A stretch of 57,970 nucleotides of DNA from an uncultured SAR86 cluster bacterium (lineage in GTDB: Bacteria > Pseudomonadota > Gammaproteobacteria > Magnimaribacterales > Magnimaribacteraceae), in contig CALJVP010000011.1 of the NCBI GenBank assembly GCA_937773605.1, forward strand, positions 1 to 57,970, read 5' to 3'. This document shows positions 7,572 through 17,572 of the stretch, one piece after another. The notes beneath the pieces are model-generated. The model searched no databases and was not told the origin of the DNA. It worked only from the letters and a program-made list of their open reading frames with translations. A program made the translations under genes and the position numbers. Within the stretch, counting starts at the first letter, position 1; the number at the start of each line of letters is the position of its first letter.

Positions 7572-8984
7572 CTATATTACTTCTAGATTACGAATTTCTA
7601 TTGCGTCAGCTGAACTTTCAGAAAGAATTCCCGATATGACTACAAATTTTAATGTCTTTCTGGGATTAAGCAGTTTCTTCAAAAAATTTAAGATTCCAGA
7701 AATATTCTTTTCATGATCCTTCTTCATGGGAGAATAGTATGAGTTTATTGAACCTGCCAATGAAAGTTGTTTTAAAGTTTTTCTGTTATTACTAAATGCA
7801 AAAACAGGCGTTTTGAAGGGCTTGGCGTTAGAAACAATTTCAGCAGTACTGCCGCTTCTAGTAATGGCTATAATGCCATCCGCATCAATAGCTTGAGCAA
7901 TGGATTTTGCGGCTATGCCTAAATGCTGCCAATCCGTGTCAGCAATTAGCTTCTCTTCGTAACCCAACGTTTTATATTTTTCTGTTTGATGGGCTATTCT
8001 TTTAATAAATTTTACGCATTCAAGTGGGTATTTTCCTACAGTGGTTTCTCCTGAAAGCATCACTGCATCTGCTCCTTCGTATATAGCATTTGCTACATCG
8101 GTTACTTCTGCTCTTGTTGGGGTTGGATTGTCGATCATGGATTCTAGTAAATGGGTAGCCACTATCGACCTTTTTCCGTGCCTAGCACAAGTGGACATGA
8201 TTTTACGCTGGATATTAGGTAAGTCAGATAAATCCGTTTCGATTCCTAAATCTCCTCTTGCAACCATCACTCCGTCCGAACATTCAGCTATTTCATTAAT
8301 ATTCGACAAACCTTCTTGGTCCTCTATTTTGGCTATTATTTTTATTTTCTTCGAATTGCTCTTTAAAATTTTCTTGAGGTCTTCTATATCGGATGCATTC
8401 CTAACAAAGGACAGTGCTATGAAATCAACGTCTTGCTTCAGTCCGAAAGCTATGTCTTTCTTATCTTTCTCAGTTACAGAAGGCAGATTAATTCTAATGC
8501 CCGGAAGATTTACATGTCGCTTACTTCCTAATTTACCCCCATCAAGGACTTTACATTCCAGCTGATTTTCGTCTTTATTGAGAACTTTAAAATTCATCAA
8601 ACCATTGTCTAACGAGATTAAAGTTCCGACACTGACACTGTCGATCAACTCATCGTAATGAACTCTAATCGATGTTGTTTCAACATCTGAGTTATCTCTT
8701 ATAGTGAAAGTAACGATCTCACCGGTTTTTATATCAACTATGTTACTGGTGTCTCCTGTTCTAATTTCCGGTCCTTGGGTGTCTAAAAGAACACCTACGG
8801 GAGTTTGGACTTGGTTATTTAATTTTTTAATCCTATCTATTATTTTTTTTGCTGACTTGTGATCAGAGTGAGACATGTTGATTCTTGCAACATTCATACC
8901 GGCCTTTTGCATTTGCTTAAGCATACTGAAACTCTCAGTTGCAGGTCCGATGGTACAAATCACTTTGGTGCGTTTAAATCTCAT
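7572..8984 (-). CDS. pyk: Pyruvate kinase
   Basis: A 470-residue glycolytic enzyme that converts phosphoenolpyruvate and ADP to pyruvate and ATP. Features in order are KVICTIGPAT at residues 7-16, ARINMSHSDH, the B-domain around TQGPEIRTGD, the catalytic lysine and metal-ligand segment IAKIEDQEGL, MVARGDLGIE, ATHLLESMI, EVTDVANAIYEGADAVMLSGETTVG, and a C-terminal allosteric domain. Length and motifs are normal. The start is supported by the family N-terminus RRTKI/RFKRTKV. It is transcribed towards the serine hydrolase. No glycolytic neighbour is present, so operon context adds little. Confidence 0.97.
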   Translation of the reverse strand: MRFKRTKVICTIGPATESFSMLKQMQKAGMNVARINMSHSDHKSAKKIIDRIKKLNNQVQTPVGVLLDTQGPEIRTGDTSNIVDIKTGEIVTFTIRDNSDVETTSIRVHYDELIDSVSVGTLISLDNGLMNFKVLNKDENQLECKVLDGGKLGSKRHVNLPGIRINLPSVTEKDKKDIAFGLKQDVDFIALSFVRNASDIEDLKKILKSNSKKIKIIAKIEDQEGLSNINEIAECSDGVMVARGDLGIETDLSDLPNIQRKIMSTCARHGKRSIVATHLLESMIDNPTPTRAEVTDVANAIYEGADAVMLSGETTVGKYPLECVKFIKRIAHQTEKYKTLGYEEKLIADTDWQHLGIAAKSIAQAIDADGIIAITRSGSTAEIVSNAKPFKTPVFAFSNNRKTLKQLSLAGSINSYYSPMKKDHEKNISGILNFLKKLLNPRKTLKFVVISGILSESSADAIEIRNLEVI

Positions 8985-9084
8985 TTTCTTACAGAACTCA
9001 TCTTATGTTTTTTGGATTCTACTTCAAATGAACAAAAGAAGTGTTGTTAAGTTGAAACTAAAGTCAAAAAGATTTTGTCTTACA

Positions 9085-9118
9085 TAAAAAAACAGGCCAC
9101 TAGGGCCTGTTTTCTTTT
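9085..9118. terminator. Bidirectional rho-independent terminator
   Basis: An 8-bp perfect stem (AACAGGCC at 9091-9098 with GGCCTGTT at 9104-9111) and a 5-base loop, flanked by an A-run on the left and T-rich sequence on the right. On the minus strand the hairpin is followed by a run of T and lies directly after the TonB receptor stop at 9130, so it should end that transcript. Confidence 0.85.
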
Positions 9119-9129
9119 ATTTGCTCTTC

Positions 9130-12126
9130 TTAGAACTTGTATCTTAGATCTATTCCATAATGTCTAGGTGAAAGAGCAGAACCTGTTTTTCTGTAGTTCT
9201 GTTCATCACTGCTTACTCCTAAAGAGTAGATAGAAGCATTATTCATCATGTTATTTATGTACATTCTAACGGATAGATCACCTTCATCATTCCACCAAGA
9301 AGCACTTAGATTAGAGATTTCTCTTGAAGGAACTCTATCCAGCTCTCTTTGAACTCCAGAGGCAGAGAAGTCACCCGTGTAAGAATGGCTTAGCAACAAC
9401 CAAACCGGTCCCATCATGGTATCCATTTCATAAGTGGCTCTGATCGTGAATTTAGTTTCAGGTATACCTTTTAGAGGTCCGCCTTTAAGATTCACGGTGT
9501 AATCTTGCACAAATGAAATGTCGTCAGTTTCACAACTAACGTAACCTTGAGTACATTGTCCAAAAACAGGTACTGGAATTTCAGGATCATCGATAGTTAA
9601 AACAAAATAATCTTCACCGTATTCGGTTTCAGTGTGACTGTAATTACCAGCAATGTTTAATCTGTCATTGGCTTGATATTGCATTTCAATCTCAAAACCT
9701 TGGTTAGTGATTCCATCAGCATTGGAAACAAAGTTTGCTCCAGCGCCTCTAATTGGATCAAACTGTTGCAATTCATCCTGATAACCGTCGTAGTCGTATT
9801 GATAAATAGAAGCAAAGATTTGTAAAGTATCATCCAAATGAAGGCCTTTATAACCTAGCTCTACAGCATCAACCGTTTCTTCGTCGTAAGAAACCAATAC
9901 TGAACCGGTTCCATTGGGTACACCATTTGCATCTCTTGCATCATCTCTTTGACCAGAAACACCTAGTGCGTAACCACCCGCTCTAAAACCAGTGGTATAA
10001 GACAAATACCACAACTGAGTGTCATTAGGCGTATAGTCTAAATTAACTCTTACGTTAGTGTCATCCCACGAGTCCTCTCCACCAATCGTACTGGTGTAAC
10101 TGTAAGGTATACCTTGACCTAACCTCAAAGGTGTTGCGCAATCAGTTGCTCCTAATTCACAAGTAGGTGTAATAGGTGCAGCAGGATCAATAGAACCAGG
10201 ATAGATAACATTAGCATCAACAACACCAGCCGCAGCCAATCCAGTTAAATACGCTACCGTTGCTGGATCATAATTATAAACAGCATTTCCCATCGCAACG
10301 TTAGTAGCGGCCATAGTCGTTACATCGCCGCCTATTGGTATATAAGCTTGTCCGGCTAAAAGGTTCATGGCAGGTAAGTATCCGCCAACAGGTCCAGCAA
10401 AAAGTTCGGCATAACCGCCTCTAATTTCTTTACCTGATTTTTCATCTTCAGCGTAACGAGCTCCCAAAGTAAGTGCAAAGTTGTCATTAATTGTCCATGT
10501 GCCTTGGGTAAAATAAGCCATGGCATCATTTTGAACATCATTCGTATGACGATATATAGCTCCCGAAGAATCTCCAGACCATCTGCCTGAGACAGTACTT
10601 CCATTTGGAGCATCTCCTAATCTAACATGAGGCGTTAAGGCATCACTAGGCCAACCAAGAATTCCCATCACGGTCGTTCCAGGAGCACCCAAAACTATTC
10701 CGAAAGGGTATAAGTTTTCAAAACCAACATCCATTACTCCATAATTTGCTGCATTAAGAATGCTAGGCACATTATTGCTTAATGAATAGTTTTGTTTCCT
10801 GTTTTCATCCATTACAAACACACCCGATGTAACCTCAATATCATCCCCTATCATCCAGTTGACGTTGATTTCATGAGTTCTCATGTGAACGTCTTCTCGG
10901 ACAGTGGTTCTGTACTGAGATAGTGTGCTTTGAGACTGATCAAGATCAATATTAAAGTCATACGTGTAATCAACGTAGCCGTAAAGATAAGTTACTGTGG
11001 TTCTGTCATTAACATCCCAAACGTATCTAGCTTGTTGGCCGTTTTGCTCAAACATTGTGTGCTGAGAATTACAGTTATCGTAAGGATAATCACAATTTGC
11101 ATCGTTTTGAACATTAACGTTACGTGTTCCTATAACATCAGGTCCAGTCTGACCATAGCCTGGATTAAATCTCCAAGGAAAGCCTGTATTGTCAACACCT
11201 GCTCTTCTGGCTGCTCCGTATGCTACTTCGCCTGTAATTGGGTGAGTGAAAGCTATTGCACCTGGGGTTGTGGCTGTAGCTGATCGTAGACCATAAACAG
11301 CATCCGTTCTGTTTCGGGTTCCTCTATTAGCACCGTATCCTTCTGTAATTAAATTTGCCTGAGGAATGACTCTATCTGAAAGTCTGTCGTTTCCTCTTAT
11401 TTGGAAAGACATGTCATCATTAATGTTCCAAAGCAAAGTGAGAACGTAATTCTCATCATTTAATGAGTTAGCATCAATACTAGAACCAACACCTATTTGA
11501 TCGCCATCTCTTTCAATATCAGCACCACTCACTCTGTAAGCAAAAGAATCCGTTATCGCACCAGTAGCCATGAAATAGTATTGTTGCATTCCATCGTCAC
11601 CAACGACTGTTCTTACTTCTCCAGCTGAATCAAATTGAGGGGCCTTTGTAATGTAGTTAATTGCACCACCGATAGAATTACGACCGTAAAGAGTTCCTTG
11701 AGGGCCACGAAGTACTTCTACTCTTTCAACGTCGTAGTAATAATTCTCAGAAGCAGCAATACCAAAATCTGGAGAATAAATTCCGTTGTAGTATGTTGCA
11801 ACTCCTGGGTCACCACCAAGTGCTCTAAAGTTTCTTCCAACTCCACGGATTCTTACATCATAAGCATCTCTGGTGGTTGCTGGTAGTTGATCCATTAGAT
11901 CATCAGGTCCTTGCATTCCTAAGTCTTCAAGTAAAGACGAGTCAAATGCTGTGATTGACATAGAAGTATCTGAAACGGTAGAAGTACGTTTTTCTGCCGT
12001 TACGGTTATTTCTTCGATGCCGCTTGATCTTGCAGTTTCATCTTCATCTTCGTCGGCACTAAAGCCTAACGGAGAAAATGCCACAAAGGTTGATAGAACA
12101 AGGTAATGAATAGATTTTAATTTCAT
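9130..12126 (-). CDS. TonB-dependent outer-membrane receptor 1
   Basis: A 998-residue outer-membrane transporter that moves a scarce ligand using TonB/ExbBD energy. A signal peptide (LSTFVAFSPLGFSA) precedes a TonB-box-like IEEITVTAEKR. The plug carries IRGVGRNFRALGGDPGV and ERVEVLRGPQGTLYGRNSIGGAINYIT. The beta-barrel ends with RHYGIDLRYKF, whose terminal Phe is the outer-membrane assembly signal. It is a close paralogue of the receptor at 17613-20498; both share the ALGGDPGVxTYxxGxYSxDFGIA plug region. Similar receptors in marine gammaproteobacteria are often uncharacterised, and the ligand is unknown. Loops are long and Gly/Ala/Thr-rich. A strong GGGGAG ribosome-binding site precedes the ATG. 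Confidence 0.92.
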   Translation of the reverse strand: MKLKSIHYLVLSTFVAFSPLGFSADEDEDETARSSGIEEITVTAEKRTSTVSDTSMSITAFDSSLLEDLGMQGPDDLMDQLPATTRDAYDVRIRGVGRNFRALGGDPGVATYYNGIYSPDFGIAASENYYYDVERVEVLRGPQGTLYGRNSIGGAINYITKAPQFDSAGEVRTVVGDDGMQQYYFMATGAITDSFAYRVSGADIERDGDQIGVGSSIDANSLNDENYVLTLLWNINDDMSFQIRGNDRLSDRVIPQANLITEGYGANRGTRNRTDAVYGLRSATATTPGAIAFTHPITGEVAYGAARRAGVDNTGFPWRFNPGYGQTGPDVIGTRNVNVQNDANCDYPYDNCNSQHTMFEQNGQQARYVWDVNDRTTVTYLYGYVDYTYDFNIDLDQSQSTLSQYRTTVREDVHMRTHEINVNWMIGDDIEVTSGVFVMDENRKQNYSLSNNVPSILNAANYGVMDVGFENLYPFGIVLGAPGTTVMGILGWPSDALTPHVRLGDAPNGSTVSGRWSGDSSGAIYRHTNDVQNDAMAYFTQGTWTINDNFALTLGARYAEDEKSGKEIRGGYAELFAGPVGGYLPAMNLLAGQAYIPIGGDVTTMAATNVAMGNAVYNYDPATVAYLTGLAAAGVVDANVIYPGSIDPAAPITPTCELGATDCATPLRLGQGIPYSYTSTIGGEDSWDDTNVRVNLDYTPNDTQLWYLSYTTGFRAGGYALGVSGQRDDARDANGVPNGTGSVLVSYDEETVDAVELGYKGLHLDDTLQIFASIYQYDYDGYQDELQQFDPIRGAGANFVSNADGITNQGFEIEMQYQANDRLNIAGNYSHTETEYGEDYFVLTIDDPEIPVPVFGQCTQGYVSCETDDISFVQDYTVNLKGGPLKGIPETKFTIRATYEMDTMMGPVWLLLSHSYTGDFSASGVQRELDRVPSREISNLSASWWNDEGDLSVRMYINNMMNNASIYSLGVSSDEQNYRKTGSALSPRHYGIDLRYKF

Positions 12127-12201
12127 GTTAACTCCCCAAAAACTGCATAAATTCCTTTCTTACAGCTTAATTAATTAAAGAAAATCATTTTTCTTTCGAA
12201 T

Positions 12202-12230
12202 ACTATGCCGAATTTCCTAAAAATAGGCAA
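12202..12230 (-). promoter_or_regulatory. Candidate sigma-70 promoter for TonB receptor 1
   Basis: Read on the minus strand, TTGCCT (12225-12230) and CATAGT (12202-12207) are separated by 17 bases, about 75 bases before the receptor start. The spacer and -35 overlap a CCTA-TTTT-TAGG inverted repeat that could be an operator. A similar TAGG-8-bases-ATAGTA arrangement occurs upstream of receptor 2. Confidence 0.4.
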
Positions 12231-12265
12231 ATCTTTTAAAAACAGAGAAAAAAGCTCTTTGCGAG

Positions 12266-12835
12266 TTAGGTTTCTGAAGACGAAGTCGTCTTGGAAAATA
12301 AATAAAATAAAGTTGAAGAGACTGTAATAAGAATTAAAAAAGTGACGCCAAAGAATTTAAAATTTACCCACATATCAATATCTGCAAAATATATAAAGTA
12401 TAAGTTAATCGTCCCTATTGTAATAAAAGCTAAAGAGATGAAGTAAGTTACATTTTTCCATGCATTTAATGGAACTTCATCCAATTGTGGGGCGATTGCA
12501 ATAAAAGCTGTTTTTAACATGAAAGGACCTTTGATTAGTTGTGATCCTAATAATACAGAGCCAAAAAGCCAATAAATAATAGAAAACTTCCACTGCAAGT
12601 AAACAGGGTCTTGCAATATTAAGGTCATTGCTCCTAAAGGTATTAATAAATACCAAGACATCAACAGGGGTTTTCCTACACTGTCTTTTGCTAATTTTTC
12701 AATTATTACTTGAAAAGTTACAACGATCATAAAAGCAGCGGTTAACATCAAGAAATCCTTTGTTGAGAACCACACAGCAACTCCAACTGCTATCAGCAAC
12801 AGAGGGTTTTCTGATATTTTTAGTAGTAATTTCAA
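12266..12835 (-). CDS. yciB: YciB/IspZ-type inner-membrane protein
   Basis: A 189-residue protein with about five to six membrane helices. It matches YciB (formerly intracellular septation protein A): a DPVYLQWKFSIIYWLFGSVLL block, then WKNVTYFISLAFITIGTINLYFIYFADIDMWVNFKFFG, the hallmark W-V-N-F-K-x-F-G segment. YciB affects envelope and division-related processes in enteric bacteria; its molecular activity is not settled. Length is close to the family's roughly 180 residues. It stands alone between a TonB receptor and the AMP nucleosidase, on the same strand as both. Confidence 0.85.
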   Translation of the reverse strand: MKLLLKISENPLLLIAVGVAVWFSTKDFLMLTAAFMIVVTFQVIIEKLAKDSVGKPLLMSWYLLIPLGAMTLILQDPVYLQWKFSIIYWLFGSVLLGSQLIKGPFMLKTAFIAIAPQLDEVPLNAWKNVTYFISLAFITIGTINLYFIYFADIDMWVNFKFFGVTFLILITVSSTLFYLFSKTTSSSET

Positions 12836-12915
12836 AAGTATTTTGTAGTGAAGTTATTTTAAAAAATGAATTTTGCTACTCAGAAACTCATATAGCAAGA
12901 ATAAATAATTTATTG

Positions 12916-13689
12916 CTAGTACCTAAAATGTTGAATTTGTTCTCCAGATTTACTTATTTCTGTCATGGAGTTTATTCCTAATTCTAAATGCTGGTCAGTC
13001 CATTCTTTGGTTACTGCTTTATCTGATTCTTCTGTTTTTACTCCATCAGGAGCAACGGGTACATCTGAAACTAAAAGGAGCGCCCCTCTTGATATTTCAT
13101 TGTAATGGCCAACTATAAATATAGTTGCCGTCTCCATATCAATACCAATGCAAGTGGTGGCTTTTAAATGCTCTAAAAAAGGCTTGTCATGCTCCCATAC
13201 TCTTCTGTTAGTGGTATGGATGACCCCTGTTCGATACTCGTAACCTTTTTCAATAACCTTTTCTGATACAAATTTATGGAGTTTAAATGAAGGCAGTGCA
13301 GGTACCTCTGAAGGGTAGTAATTATCACTGGTGCCCTCTCCTCTTATGGCAGCAATAGGCAGGATAAAGTGACCTATCTCACTGGAGCCCTTTAAACCAC
13401 CGCATTTACCCAGGAACAGCACACCGTTTGGATTACACGCTATCAAAAGATCCATGATGGTTGCAGCATTCGGTGAGCCTATGCCAAAATTTATAATTGT
13501 TAAACCCTCGTTATTTGTGGCTGCCTGCATGGGTTTTTTTTCACCGTAAATATCAACACCAAATTTATCAGCAAAGTTTTCTACATAATCAGAAAAATTT
13601 GTTAACAAGATGTTTTGACCAAAGTTCTCTAAAGGCATCCCTGTGTATCTTGGCAACCAATCTTTCGCTATTTCTAGTTTATTCAACAT
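12916..13689 (-). CDS. amn: AMP nucleosidase (short form)
   Basis: A 257-residue nucleoside-phosphorylase-fold enzyme predicted to hydrolyse AMP to adenine and ribose 5-phosphate. Visible motifs are IINFGIGSPNAATIMDLL, VLFLGKCGGLKGS, the aromatic/acidic ligand region REG/EGTSDNYYP, and CIGIDMETATIF, whose Met-Glu pair contacts ribose in this superfamily, followed by LLVSDVP. It matches the short bacterial form that lacks the extra N-terminal domain of E. coli Amn (about 480 residues). It ends 9 bases upstream of the tesA stop side and may be co-transcribed with tesA. Confidence 0.88.
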   Translation of the reverse strand: MLNKLEIAKDWLPRYTGMPLENFGQNILLTNFSDYVENFADKFGVDIYGEKKPMQAATNNEGLTIINFGIGSPNAATIMDLLIACNPNGVLFLGKCGGLKGSSEIGHFILPIAAIRGEGTSDNYYPSEVPALPSFKLHKFVSEKVIEKGYEYRTGVIHTTNRRVWEHDKPFLEHLKATTCIGIDMETATIFIVGHYNEISRGALLLVSDVPVAPDGVKTEESDKAVTKEWTDQHLELGINSMTEISKSGEQIQHFRY

Positions 13690-13698
13690 GTAAGTATT

Positions 13699-14325
13699 TT
13701 AATCTACTTCACTCATTAAAGGCAGAAGGTTTGTGTACAAAAATTCCGCAATCAGCGGTTGTGCTGTTGCATTAGGGTGAATTCCATCATTTAACATCAG
13801 TTCTTTATTGAGAGCTATGTCATTGAGCATGAAAGGAATTAAGGGAATATTGTTTTCTTCTGAGACCTCTACATAAAGAGACTCAAAAGAAGTTTGATAA
13901 CGCTTTCCGTAGTTAGGAAGTATCCTTATTTGCATAAGAAGTACTTTCACTCCTTGTTTTATTGAAAGATTGATCATTTCCTGAATATTATTTTTAATTT
14001 TTGCTGGAGGATAACCTCTGAGTGCATCGTTTCCGCCAAGTTCTATGAGAATATAAGACGGCTTCGAATTAGCTATAATATTCTCTAATCTAGAAAGCCC
14101 TCCTCCGGTGGTCTCACCTGATAAACTCTTGTTAATAATCGTTAGACTAATCTTTTCTTTGATTAGAATTTTTTGGAGTTCTTCAGACCACTGTTTATCT
14201 GTGTCCATACCATAGCCAGCGCTGATGCTATCTCCATAGATTAATAAATTAGTATGATCTTTATCAGCAAGCAAAATACTGCTGATTGTTAGAAAAGAGA
14301 ATATATAAAATAGTCTATAAAGCAC
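13699..14325 (-). CDS. tesA: GDSL/SGNH esterase, TesA family
   Basis: A 208-residue periplasmic acyl-CoA thioesterase/lysophospholipase-type hydrolase with a signal peptide (residues 1-20, ending SILLA). The SGNH blocks are intact: GDSIS with nucleophile Ser33, SLSGETTGGG near residues 68-76, GGND at 97-100 and DGIHPN with Asp180 and His183. It is divergent from ybbA-ybbP, exactly the arrangement found in enteric bacteria. The physiological substrate is unclear; family members hydrolyse acyl thioesters and esters. Confidence 0.92.
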   Translation of the reverse strand: MLYRLFYIFSFLTISSILLADKDHTNLLIYGDSISAGYGMDTDKQWSEELQKILIKEKISLTIINKSLSGETTGGGLSRLENIIANSKPSYILIELGGNDALRGYPPAKIKNNIQEMINLSIKQGVKVLLMQIRILPNYGKRYQTSFESLYVEVSEENNIPLIPFMLNDIALNKELMLNDGIHPNATAQPLIAEFLYTNLLPLMSEVD

Positions 14326-14370
14326 TGTAGATTAATAGGGTTAGGAAATTATTATAGATTAAGAATATAT

Positions 14371-14398
14371 TTTGTTTAAAGAATAAGGGTGTTATAGT
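14371..14398 (+). promoter_or_regulatory. Candidate promoter for ybbA-ybbP
   Basis: TTTGTT (14371-14376) and TATAGT (14393-14398), 16 bases apart, lie about 75 bases upstream of ybbA in the divergent gap with tesA. The -10 box is good and the -35 moderate. Confidence 0.35.
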
Positions 14399-14474
14399 AA
14401 GGTAATACACCTAAATCGTAAACTTTTCTTTTATATTTTAAAAATTCATTAACCAAAGCAGTTTCTTACTTACT

Positions 14475-15137
14475 ATGATTCTAACTACAAAAAATTTGAG
14501 GAAAGAAGTGCCTTCTGGCGAGAGCAATCTAGTCATACTTGATGATATTACTTTTAGTCTTGAAGAAGGAAAATCTTTAGCAATTACTGGGCCCTCAGGT
14601 TCTGGAAAGTCGACCTTACTAGCGCTTCTGGCTGGTCTTGATACCTCCACGAGCGGGGATATTGTATTGGATGGAATTAAATTAAATCTATTGGATGAAG
14701 AAGAAAGAGCTATCTTAAGAAAAGACAAAGTAGGATTTGTTTTTCAATCTTTTGAATTATTACCCGGTTTAACTGCTCTCGAGAACGTTATGTTGCCTTC
14801 TGAGCTCAAATCTGAAGAGAACCCCAAAGAAAAGGGTGAATATTTTTTGGAAAGAGTTGGTCTTTCTGATAGGCAACATCATTATCCTAACCAACTTTCT
14901 GGGGGTGAACAGCAAAGAGTAGCAATCGCAAGAGCTTTTGCTTGTTCTGCAAAGATATTATTTGCAGATGAGCCAACGGGAAATTTAGATCCAAAAAACG
15001 GTAAGTTAATTTCTGACCTACTGTTTGAAGTTAATTCAGAAGCAGATAATGCATTGGTGATAGTAACCCACGATCAAGATTTAGCTTCGCAGTGTGACAA
15101 AAAAATAGAACTAAAACTTGGTAAAATCGTAGGCTGA
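14475..15137 (+). CDS. ybbA: ABC transporter ATPase, YbbA/LolD family
   Basis: A 220-residue ABC ATPase. Walker A is GPSGSGKST at residues 39-47, Q-loop Gln91 in FVFQSFELLPG, signature LSGGEQQR at 141-148, Walker B ILFADEPTGN at 161-170 and H-loop His in VTHDQD. The sequence belongs to the MacB/LolD/YbbA group, which powers FtsX-type permeases rather than classical import. It is joined to the permease by a shared base at 15137, so the two form one transporter. In E. coli the YbbA-YbbP-TesA trio is proposed to act on hydrophobic compounds or lipids; the substrate here is unknown. Confidence 0.93.
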   Translation: MILTTKNLRKEVPSGESNLVILDDITFSLEEGKSLAITGPSGSGKSTLLALLAGLDTSTSGDIVLDGIKLNLLDEEERAILRKDKVGFVFQSFELLPGLTALENVMLPSELKSEENPKEKGEYFLERVGLSDRQHHYPNQLSGGEQQRVAIARAFACSAKILFADEPTGNLDPKNGKLISDLLFEVNSEADNALVIVTHDQDLASQCDKKIELKLGKIVG

Positions 15138-17572
15138 TGCTTGCAAGTCTTTCTTTAAAGCTCTTTATAAGAGAAATCCGTTCAGGTTATCTCACTTCTA
15201 TGCTGCTTTCATTAGTGCTTGCAGTGACCATTGTTTCAGGAATCTCTCTTTTTACCGATAGACTTGAAAAGGTTCTCAACTCAGAAACTAAAGAATTCCT
15301 AGGCGGTGATTTAAAATTTGAATCCAATGAAGACTCAATAAAAGATGTACTTAAGACGCTAAATTTAAAAGATTCTAAATCTTCTGAAATGGCTATATTT
15401 GCTTCGGTAATATTTTCGGAAGAAGAAATGCAATTAAGTTCTATAAAAGCAGTTGATAATTCTTATCCGCTTATAGGAGAGCTTGAGCTTCAAAACAGTT
15501 CTGGAACTTACAAAACAAAAGAAAACCCTACTCCAGGGACTTTGTGGATAGATGAGAGATTAAAAAACCTTCTCTCTCTGAAATATGGAGATGAAATATA
15601 TGTGGGTGATGCGACATTTGTATTCGAAGCAACCATAATTTATGAACCTGATAGAGGTTCAACTAATTTTGCTTTTGCGCCTAAAACAATAATGAACATA
15701 AAGGACTTGGATAAAACTAACCTCATCCAACCGGGTAGCAGAGTTGAATACAACTATCTATTTACAGGACCTGAAGAAGAAATAAGCCAAATAAGAAGTA
15801 CTTTAGAAAAAAATAAAAACCCAGGAGACGATATAGAATCTTTAAATGAAGATGATAGCTCTTTAGGTAAAACTGTTGATCGTTCAGAAAACTTCTTTTT
15901 ATTAGGTGGTCTAATAGCAGTTCTACTTTCGGCCTGTACTATAGGAATTTCTTCACAGAGATTTGCTCGTAGGCATGTTAGTTATGTTGCTATTCTTAAA
16001 ACATTGGGCATGAATCTTTTTCAAATTAGAGGGCTGTATTTATTACTTTTTTTCTACATAACCTTGCTAACGTTGGTTTTAGGATTAACTCTTGGATGGT
16101 TCTTGCAATCTAATTTCATTAGCTTGATGGATTCTTATTTTCCCACAGAACTACCCGCACCTAGCCTCTACCCTCTTTATGTAACATGTGTCACTGTTCT
16201 CATTTGCCAATTTGGATTTATTTATCCGCATATATCTAAGCTACTAAATATATCTCCAATGCGTGTTCTTAAAAACGACATAAGTTTTAATCAAAATATC
16301 TTACCTATTTTCTTTATGGGATTATTGGCTTTTTTATTACTACTTTTCATTTATACGAATCAAATTACTCTATCTTTAATCATCTTTAGTGGAGTAATAA
16401 TTTTTTCATTTGTAGGTATAGGTTTCATATATTTATTATTAGGTAAAAGTAAATTAGGTTTGGGAGCTCAAGACCCTGTTAGCCTCGCATTTTCTGAATT
16501 ACGAAGAAGAAAATTAAGCAATTCTTTCCAGATTTTTGCGTTTACTGTAGCAATTGGATTAAGCTTAATTACATTCTCGGCTAGTAAAAACTTATTAGGA
16601 AGTTGGCAAGATTCCATTCCTGAAAATTCTCCTAACAACTTTGCTATCAATATAAACGAAGAAGATAAAGCGTCCATGAAGCGTTTCTTATCTGAGAATG
16701 ATATAAAAGTTAATCTTTTTTATCCTGTCGCTAATGCTCAGATTGTAAGAAAGCAAGATAAGGATAATATTATAGATAGAAATTTTAATATCACCTGGAT
16801 AAAAGATCTTCCAGAACAAAACGAAATAATAGATGGAGAGTGGTTTCAAGAAGGAGTAAAAAATGGAATTTCTATTTCAGATCAAATTTCTGAACGATAC
16901 GACCTACAAAAGAATGACGAAGTTATTATTCAAATGGAAGATGGCTCGATAGAGACTTACATTCAAAGCATTAGAGCGGTAGATTGGGAGAGCTTCTCCC
17001 CTAATTTCTTTGTAATTGGACATCCTTCATTGTTTGAAGAAAAGTCTACAACCCACATAACGTCTTTCTTTATTCCTAAGTCTAAGCAGATGGTGGCTGC
17101 AGAATTGATGCGGGAATTTAGGACCGTTTCTGTTTTTTCAATTGAAGAGTTAATCAAACAAGTTAGAGATATTGTGAATCAGGTAACGAAAGCACTGAAC
17201 TCAATACTATTATTAACCTGCCTTAGTGCTTTGTTTTTGGCTTTCGCTGCCTTGCAAGATGGTTTTGATCAAAGAAGACATCAGTCAGCAATACTTAGAA
17301 CATTAGGTGCAACTGGGAAACTGGTTAAAACTTCATCATTAATAGAATTCTCAATACTGGGTTTAGTATCTGGGCTGCTCGGTTCGGCGATCGCTTATAC
17401 TGGAGTTTACTTTATAGAAGCCAGAGTATTCGAAACAATACCGGGTTTTTACCCTGAGATATGGTTGATGGGTCCAATTATTGGAATACTGATCGTATCG
17501 GGATTAAGCCTTTATCTAGTTAATGGCTTAATGAAACAATCTCCAAAAGATCTTTTAAGACTGCAGACATAA
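15137..17572 (+). CDS. ybbP: FtsX-type ABC permease, YbbP family
   Basis: An 811-residue permease. It has an N-terminal membrane helix (SMLLSLVLAVTIVSGISLF), a large periplasmic domain (about residues 40-250), a three-helix FtsX block (about 255-380), extra membrane segments near 395-445, a second periplasmic domain, and a C-terminal FtsX block (about 690-800). The duplicated FtsX arrangement and length match YbbP. The motif RRHVSYVAILKTLG and its repeat RRHQSAILRTLGATG show the internal duplication. It partners YbbA upstream. Confidence 0.92.
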   Translation: MLASLSLKLFIREIRSGYLTSMLLSLVLAVTIVSGISLFTDRLEKVLNSETKEFLGGDLKFESNEDSIKDVLKTLNLKDSKSSEMAIFASVIFSEEEMQLSSIKAVDNSYPLIGELELQNSSGTYKTKENPTPGTLWIDERLKNLLSLKYGDEIYVGDATFVFEATIIYEPDRGSTNFAFAPKTIMNIKDLDKTNLIQPGSRVEYNYLFTGPEEEISQIRSTLEKNKNPGDDIESLNEDDSSLGKTVDRSENFFLLGGLIAVLLSACTIGISSQRFARRHVSYVAILKTLGMNLFQIRGLYLLLFFYITLLTLVLGLTLGWFLQSNFISLMDSYFPTELPAPSLYPLYVTCVTVLICQFGFIYPHISKLLNISPMRVLKNDISFNQNILPIFFMGLLAFLLLLFIYTNQITLSLIIFSGVIIFSFVGIGFIYLLLGKSKLGLGAQDPVSLAFSELRRRKLSNSFQIFAFTVAIGLSLITFSASKNLLGSWQDSIPENSPNNFAININEEDKASMKRFLSENDIKVNLFYPVANAQIVRKQDKDNIIDRNFNITWIKDLPEQNEIIDGEWFQEGVKNGISISDQISERYDLQKNDEVIIQMEDGSIETYIQSIRAVDWESFSPNFFVIGHPSLFEEKSTTHITSFFIPKSKQMVAAELMREFRTVSVFSIEELIKQVRDIVNQVTKALNSILLLTCLSALFLAFAALQDGFDQRRHQSAILRTLGATGKLVKTSSLIEFSILGLVSGLLGSAIAYTGVYFIEARVFETIPGFYPEIWLMGPIIGILIVSGLSLYLVNGLMKQSPKDLLRLQT

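Noticed and set aside
10365-11886. Several open frames antisense to, or in another frame of, TonB receptor 1
   Set aside because: They lack ribosome-binding sites and family features, and lie within a well-supported long gene.
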